DNA of 37,646 nucleotides from Sphingomonas_Q fennica_A (GCA_036946415.1 JAQIJD010000015.1:1-37646); one strand, 5' to 3'; shown: positions 1-12,870, counted from the stretch's first letter. Notes: generated by a model not told the origin, from the letters alone. Numbers and translations: made by a program.

Positions 1-1
1 A

Positions 2-532
2 CTGGCGCGCGACATCGCCACCAAGTTTAACACGGATTACGACACCGACCTGTTCGTGCTGCCCGAACCGATCATCCCGCCCGCCGCGGCGCGGATCATG
101 TCGCTGCGCGACGGGGCGGCCAAGATGTCCAAATCCGATCCGTCGGACATGAGCCGCATCAACCTGACCGACGATGCCGACGCCATCGCCCAGAAGGTGA
201 AGAAGGCGAAGACCGATCCCGAACCGCTGCCGTCCGAGCCGGCCGGGCTGGAGGGGCGGGCCGAGGCGCGCAACCTCGTCGGCATCGCCGCGGCGCTGAC
301 CGATTCGACCCCGGCGCAGGTGTTGGCGGACCGCGGCGGGCAGGGCTTCGGCCCCTTCAAGACGTGGCTGGCGGAGGTGACGGTGGCGGCGCTGGCGCCG
401 ATCGGCAGGCGGATCGCCGAACTGTCCGAGAACGGAGGGGAACTCGACCGGCTGCTGGGCGAAGGGGCGGCCGAGGCGCGCGAGGCGGCGGCGCCGACGC
501 TGGCCGGGGCCTATCGCGCCCTCGGCCTGTAG
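2..532 (+). CDS. trpS: Tryptophan--tRNA ligase, C-terminal part (5' truncated by window edge)
   Basis: Cytoplasmic class I aminoacyl-tRNA synthetase that charges tRNA-Trp. The reading frame is open from base 2 and gives 176 residues before the stop. The class I signature KMSKSD is seen in the context GAAKMSKSDPSD, preceded by LPEPIIPP, as expected just before the helical anticodon-binding C-terminal domain. The remaining residues are alpha-helical and rich in Ala/Glu, ending AYRALGL. The Rossmann fold with the HIGH motif lies outside the window, so completeness cannot be judged. A 108-base gap separates it from the next gene on the same strand, and no clear terminator is visible there. Confidence 0.93.
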   Translation: MARDIATKFNTDYDTDLFVLPEPIIPPAAARIMSLRDGAAKMSKSDPSDMSRINLTDDADAIAQKVKKAKTDPEPLPSEPAGLEGRAEARNLVGIAAALTDSTPAQVLADRGGQGFGPFKTWLAEVTVAALAPIGRRIAELSENGGELDRLLGEGAAEAREAAAPTLAGAYRALGL

Positions 533-640
533 ACGCATCGGGACGGGCCGGGGCAACCGGGCGGTGGGCAGAGCGTTCAAAGGCCATTCAGCACGGAAGC
601 GCTAACCCCCTAGCCATTCCGTTCCAGGAAGGTTCAACAA

Positions 641-1357
641 ATGTCCGTTCCGTTCCGGTCCATCGTCAAGAAGGCGGCGCTCCTCGCCGCACCGGCGCTG
701 CTCCTGTCGCTGGGGGCCTGCGCCACCCCGTTCCGCGCCAACGTGGCACGCTTCCAGCAGATGCCCGCACCGCAGGGGCAGAGCTTCGCCATCCAGGCTG
801 CCGATCCGCGGTTGCAGGGCGGGCTGGAGTTCGCCCAATATGCCGCCCTCGTCTCCCAGCGGCTGACCGCGCTCGGCTATCAGCCGGCGGCGGGCGGGCG
901 CAACGCCTCGCTGGTCGTCAATCTCGATTACGGGGTGGACAACGGCAGCGAGAAGGTCGTGACGACGCCCGGCCTCGGCTATGGCGGCTGGGGTGGCGGC
1001 TGGGGGCCGGGGTGGGGCGGCGGCTGGGGCCGCGGCTGGCGCGGCGGCGGTTTCGGCTGGGGCGGCATCGGTTATGGCCGCGGCTGGGGCTGGGGCTGGA
1101 ACGATCCGTTCTTCGGCGGCGGCTGGGGGCCGGACGTGCGCTCCTACACCGTCTACACCAGCTTCCTCGACATGAAGATCAGCCGCGCGGGCGATGGCCA
1201 GCGCGTGTTCGAGGGCCGGGCGCGGGCGCGCTCGACGACGGACAGCCTGCCGCAGATCGTGCCGAACCTGGTCGATGCTATGTTCACCGACTTCCCCGGC
1301 CGCTCGGGCGAGGAATTGCGGATCACCATCCCGCAGGACGACCGCCGCCGCGGCTGA
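641..1357 (+). CDS. DUF4136 domain lipoprotein with Gly/Trp-rich insert
   Basis: Predicted lipid-anchored envelope protein of 238 residues; its function is unknown. The N-terminus has a basic segment, a hydrophobic stretch and a lipobox LSLGAC with the modifiable cysteine at about residue 27, so signal peptidase II processing is expected. The region after it and the C-terminus (dimension of DMKISRAGDGQRVFEGRARA, then a final strand ending ELRITIPQDD) resemble DUF4136. The middle, about residues 108-160, is a long Gly/Trp/Arg run (repeats such as GGGWGPGWGGG), probably a flexible loop. An AGGAAGG ribosome site at 626-632 supports the ATG. It is followed by a hairpin terminator, so it is probably monocistronic. 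Confidence 0.85.
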   Translation: MSVPFRSIVKKAALLAAPALLLSLGACATPFRANVARFQQMPAPQGQSFAIQAADPRLQGGLEFAQYAALVSQRLTALGYQPAAGGRNASLVVNLDYGVDNGSEKVVTTPGLGYGGWGGGWGPGWGGGWGRGWRGGGFGWGGIGYGRGWGWGWNDPFFGGGWGPDVRSYTVYTSFLDMKISRAGDGQRVFEGRARARSTTDSLPQIVPNLVDAMFTDFPGRSGEELRITIPQDDRRRG

Positions 1358-1372
1358 CGTATTCGGGATACG

Positions 1373-1408
1373 GAAAGGGCGCGGGGGCCATGGCCTCCGC
1401 GCCCTTTC
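1373..1408. terminator. Bidirectional hairpin between DUF4136 gene and ppa
   Basis: A perfect 12-bp stem (GAAAGGGCGCGG at 1373-1384 against CCGCGCCCTTTC at 1397-1408) encloses a 12-base loop that itself contains GGCCATGGCC. It sits between two convergent genes (stops at 1357 and 1436). The stem ends in A/T triplets that would give short U-runs on either strand. This is probably a shared terminator. Confidence 0.7.
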
Positions 1409-1435
1409 GATCCGGCTGCGGCCAGTGCGGACCGA

Positions 1436-1996
1436 TCAGTCGGTAAGCTTGGTCTTCTGTTCCCCCTTGGCGCGATCGTTGGCGGCGATCGCCTCGACGA
1501 TGATCTGCTTGGCTTCCTCGACATTGCCCCAATTGCCGATCCGCACCCACTTCTTCTTCTCGAGATCCTTGTAGTGGGTGAAGAAGTGCTCGATCTGCTG
1601 CATCACGATCTCGGGCAGGTCCGAGCTTTCGTTGATCTTGGTGTAATAAGGGAAGGTGGCGTCGACCGGCACGGTCAGCAGCTTCTCGTCGCCGCCGGCC
1701 TCGTCCTCGAGCTTCAGCACCGCGATCGGCCGCACGCGCACCACCGAGCCGGGGATGAAGGGCGAGCGCGCGACGACCAGCGCATCGAGCGGATCGCCAT
1801 CGGGCGACAGCGTGTGCGGCACGAAGCCGTAATTGGCCGGATAGCGCATCGGCGTGTGCAGGATGCGATCGACGAACAGTGCGCCGGAGGCCTTGTCGAA
1901 CTCATATTTCACCGGCTCGCCGCCGACCGGCACCTCGATGATGACGTTGAGTTCGTGCGGCGGGTTCTTGCCCGTGGGGATGAGATCGATGTTCAT
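1436..1996 (-). CDS. ppa: Inorganic pyrophosphatase (family I)
   Basis: Soluble enzyme that hydrolyses pyrophosphate to two phosphates and so pulls biosynthetic reactions forward. The 186 residues match family I throughout. Counterparts of the E. coli active-site residues are visible with an offset of one: Glu21, Lys30, Glu32, Arg44, Tyr56 and the DGDPLD metal motif (Asp66, Asp68, Asp71). The C-terminus ends with a basic/acidic tail (KGEQKTKLTD), slightly longer than the roughly 175-residue E. coli protein. It is transcribed divergently from hisS across a 133-base region that contains an inverted repeat. The ATG start gives the canonical N-terminus MNIDLIPTGKNPP. Confidence 0.97.
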   Translation of the reverse strand: MNIDLIPTGKNPPHELNVIIEVPVGGEPVKYEFDKASGALFVDRILHTPMRYPANYGFVPHTLSPDGDPLDALVVARSPFIPGSVVRVRPIAVLKLEDEAGGDEKLLTVPVDATFPYYTKINESSDLPEIVMQQIEHFFTHYKDLEKKKWVRIGNWGNVEEAKQIIVEAIAANDRAKGEQKTKLTD

Positions 1997-2076
1997 GGGG
2001 GCCGGGCATGACCTTCCGGCCGTTTCGGGTCAAGCCTGCCGCCCGACTTTTTGCTGCGCCTGCGAAGCGATTGCCC

Positions 2077-2099
2077 GGACGTCCTAATGTAGGACATCC
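2077..2099. promoter_or_regulatory. Inverted repeat in the ppa/hisS divergent region
   Basis: The core is GTCCTA-ATG-TAGGAC, a perfect 6+3+6 repeat. It extends to 23 bases through one mismatched pair and a further GGA/TCC. It lies 30 bases upstream of the hisS start and 80 upstream of the ppa start. The shape fits a dimeric repressor operator or a short transcript hairpin. No regulator in the window is an obvious partner. Confidence 0.45.
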
Positions 2100-2129
2100 G
2101 CCGCGCGATCGGCTAGGGGCGGGCGCAGC

Positions 2130-3353
2130 ATGAGCAGGATCGAGACGCCGCGCCCCGTCCGCGGCACGCAGAGCATGATCGGGGAGGAAGCGGCGCGATT
2201 CGGCCGCGTGGTCGAGACGTTCGAGCGCGTTCGCCGGCTCTACGGCTTCGGCCGCATCGAGATGCCGGTGTTCGAGCCGACCGCGGTGTTCGCCCGATCG
2301 CTCGGCGAGACGACCGACGTCGTCTCCAAGGAGATGTACAGCTTCGAGGATCGCGGCGGCGATTCGCTGACGCTGCGTCCCGAATTCACCGCCGGCATCG
2401 CCCGCGCCTATCTGACCGAGGGCTGGCAGCGATTCGCGCCGCTGAAGGTGGCGACGCACGGGAGCCTGTTCCGCTACGAGCGGCCGCAGAAGGGCCGCTA
2501 CCGCCAGTTCCACCAGATCGACGCCGAGGTGATCGGCAGCGCCGATCCGCTGGCCGATGTCGAGCTGCTGGCCTTTGCCGACCAGCTGCTGCGCGAACTG
2601 GGCATCGCCGATGGGGTGACGCTGCACCTCAACACGCTGGGCGATGCCGAGACGCGCGATGCGTGGCGGGCGGCGCTGATCGCCCACTTCACCGCGAACC
2701 GCGATGCGCTGTCCGAGGACAGCCTCGCCCGGTTGGAGCGCAATCCGTTGCGCATCCTCGATTCGAAGGATCCGCGCGACCGGCCGGTGGCGGAGGCGGC
2801 CCCGGCGATCGACGACTATCTCTCTTCCGAAGCCGGCGCCTTCTTCGCGGCGGTGACGCGCGGGCTGGAGGCGGCGGGCGTCGCCTGGGTGCGCGATGCG
2901 CGGCTGGTGCGCGGCCTCGATTATTACCGCCACACCGCCTTCGAGTTCGTGACCGACCGGCTGGGCGCGCAGGGCACGGTGCTGGGCGGCGGCCGCTACG
3001 ACGGGCTGATCGAGACGCTAAGCGGTGCGCCCACCCCCGCGGTCGGCTGGGCGGCGGGGATCGAGCGGCTGGGGATGCTGCTGGAGACGCCCGCCGCCGA
3101 GCCGCCGGCGATCGTGGTGGTGGTGGAGGACGACGCGGCGCGGGCCGCCGGTATCGCCGCCGTCGCGCGGCTGCGGCGCGCTGGCCACGCCGCGCAGCTG
3201 GTGGCGGAAGGATCGCCGCGCAAACGGTTCGACAAGGCGGTGAAGCTGGCGCCGCCGGCGATCCTCTCGGTCGATGGCAGCGGCCACCGGCTCAAGACCT
3301 TCGGCGGCACCGATGGCGCGGCGATCGAGGCGGCGCTGGCGGCGGGCGCATGA
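2130..3353 (+). CDS. hisS: Histidine--tRNA ligase
   Basis: Class II aminoacyl-tRNA synthetase (407 residues, usual length) that charges tRNA-His. Visible motifs in order are LRPEFTA (82-88), motif 2 with FRYERPQKGRYRQFHQ (114-129), the histidine-specific RGLDYY (261-266), GGGRYD (286-291) and motif 3 GWAAGIERL (306-314). The C-terminal 90 residues form the anticodon-binding domain. The separate histidine motifs and the RGLDYY box favour the synthetase over the paralogous HisZ. An AGGGGCGGG stretch precedes the ATG. It is first in a compact operon; its stop overlaps the prfA start in ATGA. Confidence 0.95.
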   Translation: MSRIETPRPVRGTQSMIGEEAARFGRVVETFERVRRLYGFGRIEMPVFEPTAVFARSLGETTDVVSKEMYSFEDRGGDSLTLRPEFTAGIARAYLTEGWQRFAPLKVATHGSLFRYERPQKGRYRQFHQIDAEVIGSADPLADVELLAFADQLLRELGIADGVTLHLNTLGDAETRDAWRAALIAHFTANRDALSEDSLARLERNPLRILDSKDPRDRPVAEAAPAIDDYLSSEAGAFFAAVTRGLEAAGVAWVRDARLVRGLDYYRHTAFEFVTDRLGAQGTVLGGGRYDGLIETLSGAPTPAVGWAAGIERLGMLLETPAAEPPAIVVVVEDDAARAAGIAAVARLRRAGHAAQLVAEGSPRKRFDKAVKLAPPAILSVDGSGHRLKTFGGTDGAAIEAALAAGA

Positions 3354-4435
3354 CGGCGACGATCCCCGACGCGCGTATCGCCCAGATCGAGGCGCGGCGC
3401 GACGAATTGTCGGCAGCGATGGCGCGGCCGGATCTCGCAGCCGACGCCTTCGTCAAACTTTCCAAGGATTATGCCGAGATCGAGCCGGTGGCGCGGGCCG
3501 CCGGCGAGGTGCGGCGGCTGCGGCAGGAGATCGGCGCACTCGCCTGGATGATCGAGGACGGCGAGGGCGATGCCGAGCTGAAGGCGATGGCGGTGGAGGA
3601 GCAGGCGGCGCTGCGCGACCAGCTCGCCGCCGCGGATCGCACGTTGGCGCTGGCCTTGCTGCCGCGCGACGCCGCCGACGAACGGTCCGCCATCCTGGAG
3701 GTGCGCGCCGGCACCGGCGGCGATGAGGCGGCGCTGTTCGCGGGCGATCTGCTGCGGATGTACAGCCGCTATGCCGAGGAGCGCGGCTGGCGGGTCGAGC
3801 CGATCTCCGCCAGCGCCGCGGAGCTGGGCGGCTACAAGGAGGCGGTGGTCGCGGTCTCCGGCCAGGGCGTGTTCGCGCGGCTGAAGTTCGAAAGCGGGGT
3901 CCACCGCGTCCAGCGCGTGCCGGTGACGGAGAGTGGCGGGCGCATCCATACCTCCGCCGCCACCGTCGCGGTGCTTCCCGAGGCGGAGGAGGTGGACGTG
4001 CGGATCGAGGACAAGGATCTGCGAATCGACGTCTATCGCTCGTCCGGGCCGGGCGGCCAGTCGGTCAACACCACCGATTCGGCGGTGCGCATCACCCATC
4101 TGCCGACCGGCACCGTCGTCATCCAGCAGGACGAGAAATCGCAGCACAAGAACAAGGAAAAGGCGATGAAGGTGCTGCGCGCCCGGCTCTACGAGGCGGA
4201 GCGCGAGCGGCTGGCGGGCGAACGCGCCGGTGCGCGCCGATCCATGGTCGGTTCAGGCGACCGGTCCGAAAGGATCCGCACCTACAATTTCCCGCAGGGC
4301 CGCGTGACCGACCACCGCATCAACCTGACGCTGCATCGCCTGCCCGAGATCATGGAAGGCGGCGGGCTGGACGAGGTGGTGGCCGCGCTGATCGCCGAGG
4401 ACGAGGCGGCGCGGCTGGCGCAACTGGACGGCTGA
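3350..4435 (+). CDS. prfA: Peptide chain release factor 1
   Basis: Recognises UAA and UAG in the ribosomal A site and triggers peptide release. It has 361 residues, the normal RF1 length. The catalytic loop GGQ is at residues 235-237 (SSGPGGQSVNTTDSAV). The stop-codon tripeptide is PVT (191-193, in VQRVPVTESGGRIHTS), a PxT type that marks RF1 rather than RF2, with Val where E. coli has Ala. The start codon overlaps the hisS stop by four bases. The methyltransferase for the GGQ glutamine, PrmC, is encoded two genes downstream in the same transcription unit, a typical linkage. Confidence 0.97.
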   Translation: MTATIPDARIAQIEARRDELSAAMARPDLAADAFVKLSKDYAEIEPVARAAGEVRRLRQEIGALAWMIEDGEGDAELKAMAVEEQAALRDQLAAADRTLALALLPRDAADERSAILEVRAGTGGDEAALFAGDLLRMYSRYAEERGWRVEPISASAAELGGYKEAVVAVSGQGVFARLKFESGVHRVQRVPVTESGGRIHTSAATVAVLPEAEEVDVRIEDKDLRIDVYRSSGPGGQSVNTTDSAVRITHLPTGTVVIQQDEKSQHKNKEKAMKVLRARLYEAERERLAGERAGARRSMVGSGDRSERIRTYNFPQGRVTDHRINLTLHRLPEIMEGGGLDEVVAALIAEDEAARLAQLDG

Positions 4436-4437
4436 CG

Positions 4438-4872
4438 ATGGGCCGGCGCGCGGCAGCGGCGATCCTGTGCGCGGTGCTGGCGGCGCCGGCGCTGGCCGAA
4501 CCCGAGCCGGAGCCGTCGCTGGCGGTGACGACCGAGCGGCCGGAACCCAAGGTGGCGGTGGAACGGCAGCGGCAGGTGGTGGTGCGCGCGATCCGCAACT
4601 GCCCGACGCCCAAGACGCCCGACGAGATCGTCGTCTGCTCGCGCGATCGCGGCGTGGCGGAGGCATACCGCTTGCCCAAGATCGATCCCCGGCTGGAGAA
4701 GGCCGCGCGCGGCGACCGGCCGGAGGCGGGCGGCCTGGGGGCGGGGCAGGCGCTCGCTTCGGGCGATTGCTCGGCGGTGGGATCGGCGGGGCAGACGGGG
4801 TGCGCGCTGGGGGCCGCCAATGCTTGGGGGGCGGAACGGCGCGCGCAGGGCCTCGGCTGGGGCCGGCAGTGA
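4438..4872 (+). CDS. Small exported protein of unknown function, between prfA and prmC
   Basis: A 144-residue protein that I cannot assign to a named family. The N-terminus MGRRAAAAILCAVLAAPALA is a clear Sec signal peptide with an ALA cleavage site at about residue 20, followed by an acidic, Pro/Glu-rich segment. The mature part contains the stretch RAIRNCPTPKTPDEIVVCSRDR, whose two cysteines could form a disulphide in the periplasm, and two further cysteines later (GDCSAVG, TGCALG). It starts two bases after the prfA stop and its stop overlaps the prmC start (GTGA), so it must be cotranscribed and probably translationally coupled. The secreted product has no obvious link to translation termination. 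Confidence 0.8.
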   Translation: MGRRAAAAILCAVLAAPALAEPEPEPSLAVTTERPEPKVAVERQRQVVVRAIRNCPTPKTPDEIVVCSRDRGVAEAYRLPKIDPRLEKAARGDRPEAGGLGAGQALASGDCSAVGSAGQTGCALGAANAWGAERRAQGLGWGRQ

Positions 4873-5696
4873 GCGGAGCCACCGTCACCGCCGCGCTGGC
4901 CGGGGCGACGCGCGCGCTCGCCGCCGTCAGCGATACCGCCCGGCTGGACGCCGAATTGCTGATGGCCGCCGCGCTCGGCTGCACGCGCGAGACGATGCTG
5001 CTGGCGCGCGGTGGCGCGGCGGTGCCGCCCGGCTTCGCCGCGCTCATCGACCGGCGGCTGGCGCACGAACCGATCGCCTATATCCTGGGCGAACGCGATT
5101 TCTGGACGATCACGCTCGCCGTCACCCCGGCGGTGCTGATCCCGCGCGCGGACAGCGAAACGCTGATCGAGGCGGCGATCGATCGGTTCGGCGCGCGGGC
5201 GCCGGCGACCGTGCTCGACCTCGGCACCGGATCGGGCGCGCTGCTGCTGGCGGCGCTGGCGCAGTGGCCGCAGGCGACGGGGACCGGCGTCGACGCCTCC
5301 GCCGCGGCGCTGGCGGTGGCGGCGGACAATGCGGCGCGGCTGGGCCTTGCCCCGCGCGCCCGCTTCCTCCACGGGGATTGGGATGCGGCCTGCCCGGCGC
5401 GGTTCGACCTGCTGCTGTGCAATCCCCCCTATGTCGAGACGGATGCCGCGCTGCCGCCCGACGTGGCGCGCTACGAACCCGCCGCCGCGCTGTTCGCGGG
5501 GGTGGACGGGCTGGACGATTACCGCCGTCTCGCGCCGCTGCTGCCGCGGATGCTGGCGCCGGGCGGGGTCGGCTGCGTCGAGATCGGCCGGGAGCAGGCG
5601 GCGGCGGTATCGGCGCTGTTCGCGGCGGCGGGGCTGGGCGTCTCGGTCCGGCGCGATCTCGCCGGGCATGATCGCTGCCTGATCGTGACGGGTTGA
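4869..5696 (+). CDS. prmC: Peptide chain release factor N5-glutamine methyltransferase
   Basis: SAM-dependent methyltransferase that modifies the glutamine of the GGQ loop in release factors. With the GTG start at 4869, which overlaps the preceding stop as GTGA, the product has 275 residues. Motifs: YILGERDFW (71-79), the substrate-loop PRADSE (92-97, normally PRPDTE), SAM motif I LDLGTGSGA (117-124) and the catalytic NPPY (185-188). No ATG lies close to the expected N-terminus, and longer in-frame starts would read through the upstream gene, so GTG is preferred. Last gene of the hisS operon. Confidence 0.93.
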   Translation: MSGATVTAALAGATRALAAVSDTARLDAELLMAAALGCTRETMLLARGGAAVPPGFAALIDRRLAHEPIAYILGERDFWTITLAVTPAVLIPRADSETLIEAAIDRFGARAPATVLDLGTGSGALLLAALAQWPQATGTGVDASAAALAVAADNAARLGLAPRARFLHGDWDAACPARFDLLLCNPPYVETDAALPPDVARYEPAAALFAGVDGLDDYRRLAPLLPRMLAPGGVGCVEIGREQAAAVSALFAAAGLGVSVRRDLAGHDRCLIVTG

Positions 5697-6016
5697 GCGC
5701 CGGCCGCGACATTCCGCTTGGAATCGCCCATGCGCGCCACTACATGACGGACCGTCCCGGAAACCGCGGCCGAATGCGGCCCCGCGATCCGGGAAGCCGA
5801 TCCTTCGATGAGCTTGCCGCCGCCCCAGCGGGCCGGTGGTGCGATCGGATAGCGGATGGTCGTGCGGCCCCGGTGACGGCGGGCGCGGATCACGGAGCGA
5901 TCGGGCATGTGCCTGCGGCCTGCCGGGGCGGGCGGCCGCGGCGGCCGGCCCTTCGTGCGGCCAAGGCGGCTTCGTCCCCAGGTGACAGACATCGTGACAA
6001 GGATCATGGCGCTTTG
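5697..6016. other. 320-base intergenic region, no gene recognised
   Basis: GC-rich stretch between prmC and the DUF4167 gene. One reading frame stays open from 5693 into the DUF4167 gene, but its translation looks like random arginine/proline-rich GC-frame sequence and matches nothing familiar. I saw no confident terminator for the hisS operon. Several short GGCC/GCGG repeats could fold. The promoter and 5' leader of the DUF4167 gene should be here, but I cannot place them. Confidence 0.5.
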
Positions 6017-6886
6017 ATGAACAACCGGCAGAACGGCCGCCGGCGCGGCCGGACGGGCAACGGCCAGCCGCAGCGGAACGGCCAGCCCGGCGGCGATCGC
6101 GGCAATCGCATCGACAACCGCGCGCGCGGCAACGCCAGCCAGCTCCACGAGAAATACAAGGCGCTGGCGCGCGACGCGCAGATGGCCGGCGACCGCGTCA
6201 ACACCGAATATTATCTCCAGTTCGCGGACCATTATTTCCGCGTGCTCAACGAGAGCCGGGCCCGGTTCGAGGAACAGCGCCCGCGCCGCGACGACTATCG
6301 CGACGAATTCGGGCAGGAGGGCGAGCCCGACGACGGTGCCGAGATGGAGGACGAGGGTGAGGCCGAGGACGGCCGCCGCGACGAGCGCCGCGCGCCGCGT
6401 GCGGAACGCCCCCGCCAGGACGACCGTCCCTATCGCGACGATCGCCAGCCGCGTGACGATCGCACCCGCCGGGACGAGGAACGCAGCCGCGAAGAGCGGC
6501 CCCGAGAGGACCGCCAGCGCGATGATCGCCCCCGGGACGACCTAGCCCGGGACGATCGCCCCCGTGACGATCGCCAGCGCGACGACCGCCCCCGCCGGGA
6601 GGAGCCGCGTCGCGAACCGCCGATCGCGGCCGAGCCGGCGGCCCCGGCCGAAATCGCCGACACAGTGCAGGAGGAGCGCGCGGAGCGCCGCCCCCGCCGA
6701 CGGACGCGCCCGGTAGAGGCGGCCGAGCCGGCGCAGGAGCGGCTCGACATCGACCGGCTCCCGCCCGCCTTCGCGCCCGAGCCGCGCGCCGAGGCCGAGA
6801 TTCCGGTCGCCGAAGAGTCCGTCGACGAGAAGCCGCGCCGTCGCACGCGCCGCCCGCGCACCGATGCGGTGACGGCCGACGCCTGA
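6017..6886 (+). CDS. DUF4167 domain protein with Arg/Asp-rich repetitive tail
   Basis: The 289-residue product starts MNNRQNGRRRGR, the usual beginning of this alphaproteobacterial family, which fixes the start; longer in-frame starts (from 5693) add low-complexity sequence. Residues about 30-75 (RIDNRARGNASQLHEKYKALARDAQMAGDRVNTEYYLQFADHYFRVLNE) form the helical DUF4167 core. From about residue 125 the protein is a highly charged repeat of units like DDRPRDDRQRDDRP, then a Pro/Glu/Ala segment and a basic C-terminus (PRRRTRRPR). The basic, disordered ends suggest nucleic acid or ribosome binding, but this is inference. A strong terminator follows directly. Confidence 0.85.
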   Translation: MNNRQNGRRRGRTGNGQPQRNGQPGGDRGNRIDNRARGNASQLHEKYKALARDAQMAGDRVNTEYYLQFADHYFRVLNESRARFEEQRPRRDDYRDEFGQEGEPDDGAEMEDEGEAEDGRRDERRAPRAERPRQDDRPYRDDRQPRDDRTRRDEERSREERPREDRQRDDRPRDDLARDDRPRDDRQRDDRPRREEPRREPPIAAEPAAPAEIADTVQEERAERRPRRRTRPVEAAEPAQERLDIDRLPPAFAPEPRAEAEIPVAEESVDEKPRRRTRRPRTDAVTADA

Positions 6887-6913
6887 GCGGCACAGACCGA
6901 TAGCGGAACCGGA

Positions 6914-6942
6914 GGGCGGCGATCGAAGGGTCGCCGCCCTTT
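6914..6942. terminator. Rho-independent terminator after the DUF4167 gene
   Basis: A 9-bp GC stem GGGCGGCGA (6914-6922) with TCGCCGCCC (6931-6939), loop of 8, then TTT. It may also serve the convergent small gene that ends at 6949. Confidence 0.85.
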
Positions 6943-6948
6943 CGCGTT

Positions 6949-7245
6949 TCAGCGGCTGGCGGGATCGTCCGGACGATCGACGAAGGCGTCGGCGTCCTCG
7001 TCATGATGCGTGCCGGAACTGAGGAAGACGAGGCCCATCAGCGCGGCGGCGAGCAGGACCGACAGGCCGACGCCCAGGATCGTCGCGATCGCCATATGGA
7101 TGGGTAACGGCCCCTGCGAGCGCAGCCAGCCGAGCGCCGCGATCACGGTGACGAGCGCGACGCCGCCCATCCATATCATCAGCCGCCGGTATCGCGCCCA
7201 TGCGAAGGCGGCGTATTCGGGATCGTCGAGGGAGGGGCGGGCCAT
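6949..7245 (-). CDS. Small two-helix membrane protein
   Basis: A 98-residue protein starting MARPSLDDPEYAAFAWARYR. Two hydrophobic segments, about residues 24-40 and 52-76, are predicted membrane helices separated by a short loop (RSQGPLP). The C-terminus is acidic and His-rich (THHDEDADAFVDRPDD), probably cytoplasmic. The open frame continues to 7521, but the upstream translation (toward the rRNA promoter) has no protein-like character, so the ATG at 7245 is chosen. No family is recognised; proteins of this size and topology are common hypothetical genes in sphingomonads. Confidence 0.7.
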   Translation of the reverse strand: MARPSLDDPEYAAFAWARYRRLMIWMGGVALVTVIAALGWLRSQGPLPIHMAIATILGVGLSVLLAAALMGLVFLSSGTHHDEDADAFVDRPDDPASR

Positions 7246-7391
7246 GGCGGCAAGGTGGCCTTTGCCCGTCGCGGCGGCAAGCCCGATGGCGAATCGCACG
7301 GGAGATTCGCGCGACGGCGTGGGCCACGATCGATCGGCGCGCCGCGGCGCCCGTCCAAAAAGCACGCTTTTCCGCCGGTTCCCGCTACGCT

Positions 7392-7442
7392 GAAATAAAA
7401 TTGCAAAGCGGTGTTGACGGGCCGGGGCGGCCCGCATAGATA
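7392..7442 (+). promoter_or_regulatory. rRNA operon promoter
   Basis: TTGACG at 7414-7419 and TAGATA at 7437-7442 are separated by exactly 17 bases, a good sigma-70-type pair. The A/T-rich stretch GAAATAAAATTGCAAA just upstream (7392-7407) stands out in this GC-rich region and looks like an UP element. The promoter faces the 16S gene about 320 bases downstream. Confidence 0.75.
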
Positions 7443-7761
7443 GCCCCTCGTCAACGGCGCTTCGCCACGGCGAAACGCGGTTCACCGCTACATCGGCATC
7501 TTCGAATGCCTCTCCCCACAAGGGCGAGGTAGAAGGGATGTCGGCTTGGCGGTTTGCTCTTTCTCATAGTTATTTAGATGAAGGGACATGTGGGCGGTGT
7601 CGTTCACGGTTGTCATGCCAGTTTTGAGGTGGCGTGAGATCGTAAACGTTTAAGCCGTTCGTATGTCTTTTATGCTTTATGCATGAATGTGCAGGAACGG
7701 CTCCTTGAAGTGCCGTTGTTGTGGTTGGGGTTATTCCACCTTGGCTGTGACGATGGTTCAA
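7443..7761 (+). other. rRNA operon leader with boxA-like site and 16S processing arm
   Basis: Transcribed leader of pre-16S RNA with no protein gene. TGCTCTTT at 7555-7562 matches the core of the boxA antitermination site. Bases 7577-7599 are complementary to 9324-9346 beyond the 3' end of 16S. The pairing is 14 perfect base pairs, one mismatch, then 8 more pairs with one G-U. This is the long stem normally cut by RNase III to release pre-16S. Confidence 0.7.
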
Positions 7762-9258
<1,497 letters not shown>

Positions 9259-9360
9259 CGGACAGAAAGCGCCTTTGCTAGACGAAGGAAGAGCTTCTTT
9301 CCTTTCTATAGAACATTGACCGGCACCGTCCTCATGTCCCTTCATCAATCTGGTAAAGCG

Positions 9361-9702
<342 letters not shown>

Positions 9703-9711
9703 TGATGGCCG

Positions 9712-9787
9712 GGGGCTTTAGCTCAGCTGGGAGAGCAGTTGCTTTGCAAGCATCAGGTCGTCGGTTCGATCCCGACAAGCTCCACCA
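9712..9787 (+). tRNA. tRNA-Ala(TGC)
   Basis: A 76-base cloverleaf. Acceptor GGGGCTT pairs with AAGCTCC, the anticodon TGC is at 9745-9747, the T-arm contains GGTTCGATCCC, and CCA is encoded. Second spacer tRNA of the rRNA operon. Confidence 0.98.
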
Positions 9788-10047
9788 CGCGTGCACAACT
9801 TACCAGATAGATGAAGACACGAGTTCGGCTTTTGCCGATGCGGGAGGCGTAAACGCCTTCCATCTTTGACATTGTGAATGGGTTTAGAAATCGATGCGGG
9901 ACGCATCGGCTTCGACACGGGGCGGCTGTCGCAAGGCAGGCTGGCTCGGGTCGGTGTCGCATGTGTTCGATTGATTGATGCTGAGCAAATGACAGCCGCA
10001 GCATCGGTGGCATGGCGTCAGCCGTGTTGCTGGTGGTGCGGGTTCTC

Positions 10048-12870
<2,823 letters not shown>

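Noticed and set aside
5693..6016. Longer N-terminus for the DUF4167 protein
   Set aside because: The added 108 residues are random-looking, and the family begins at MNNRQ.
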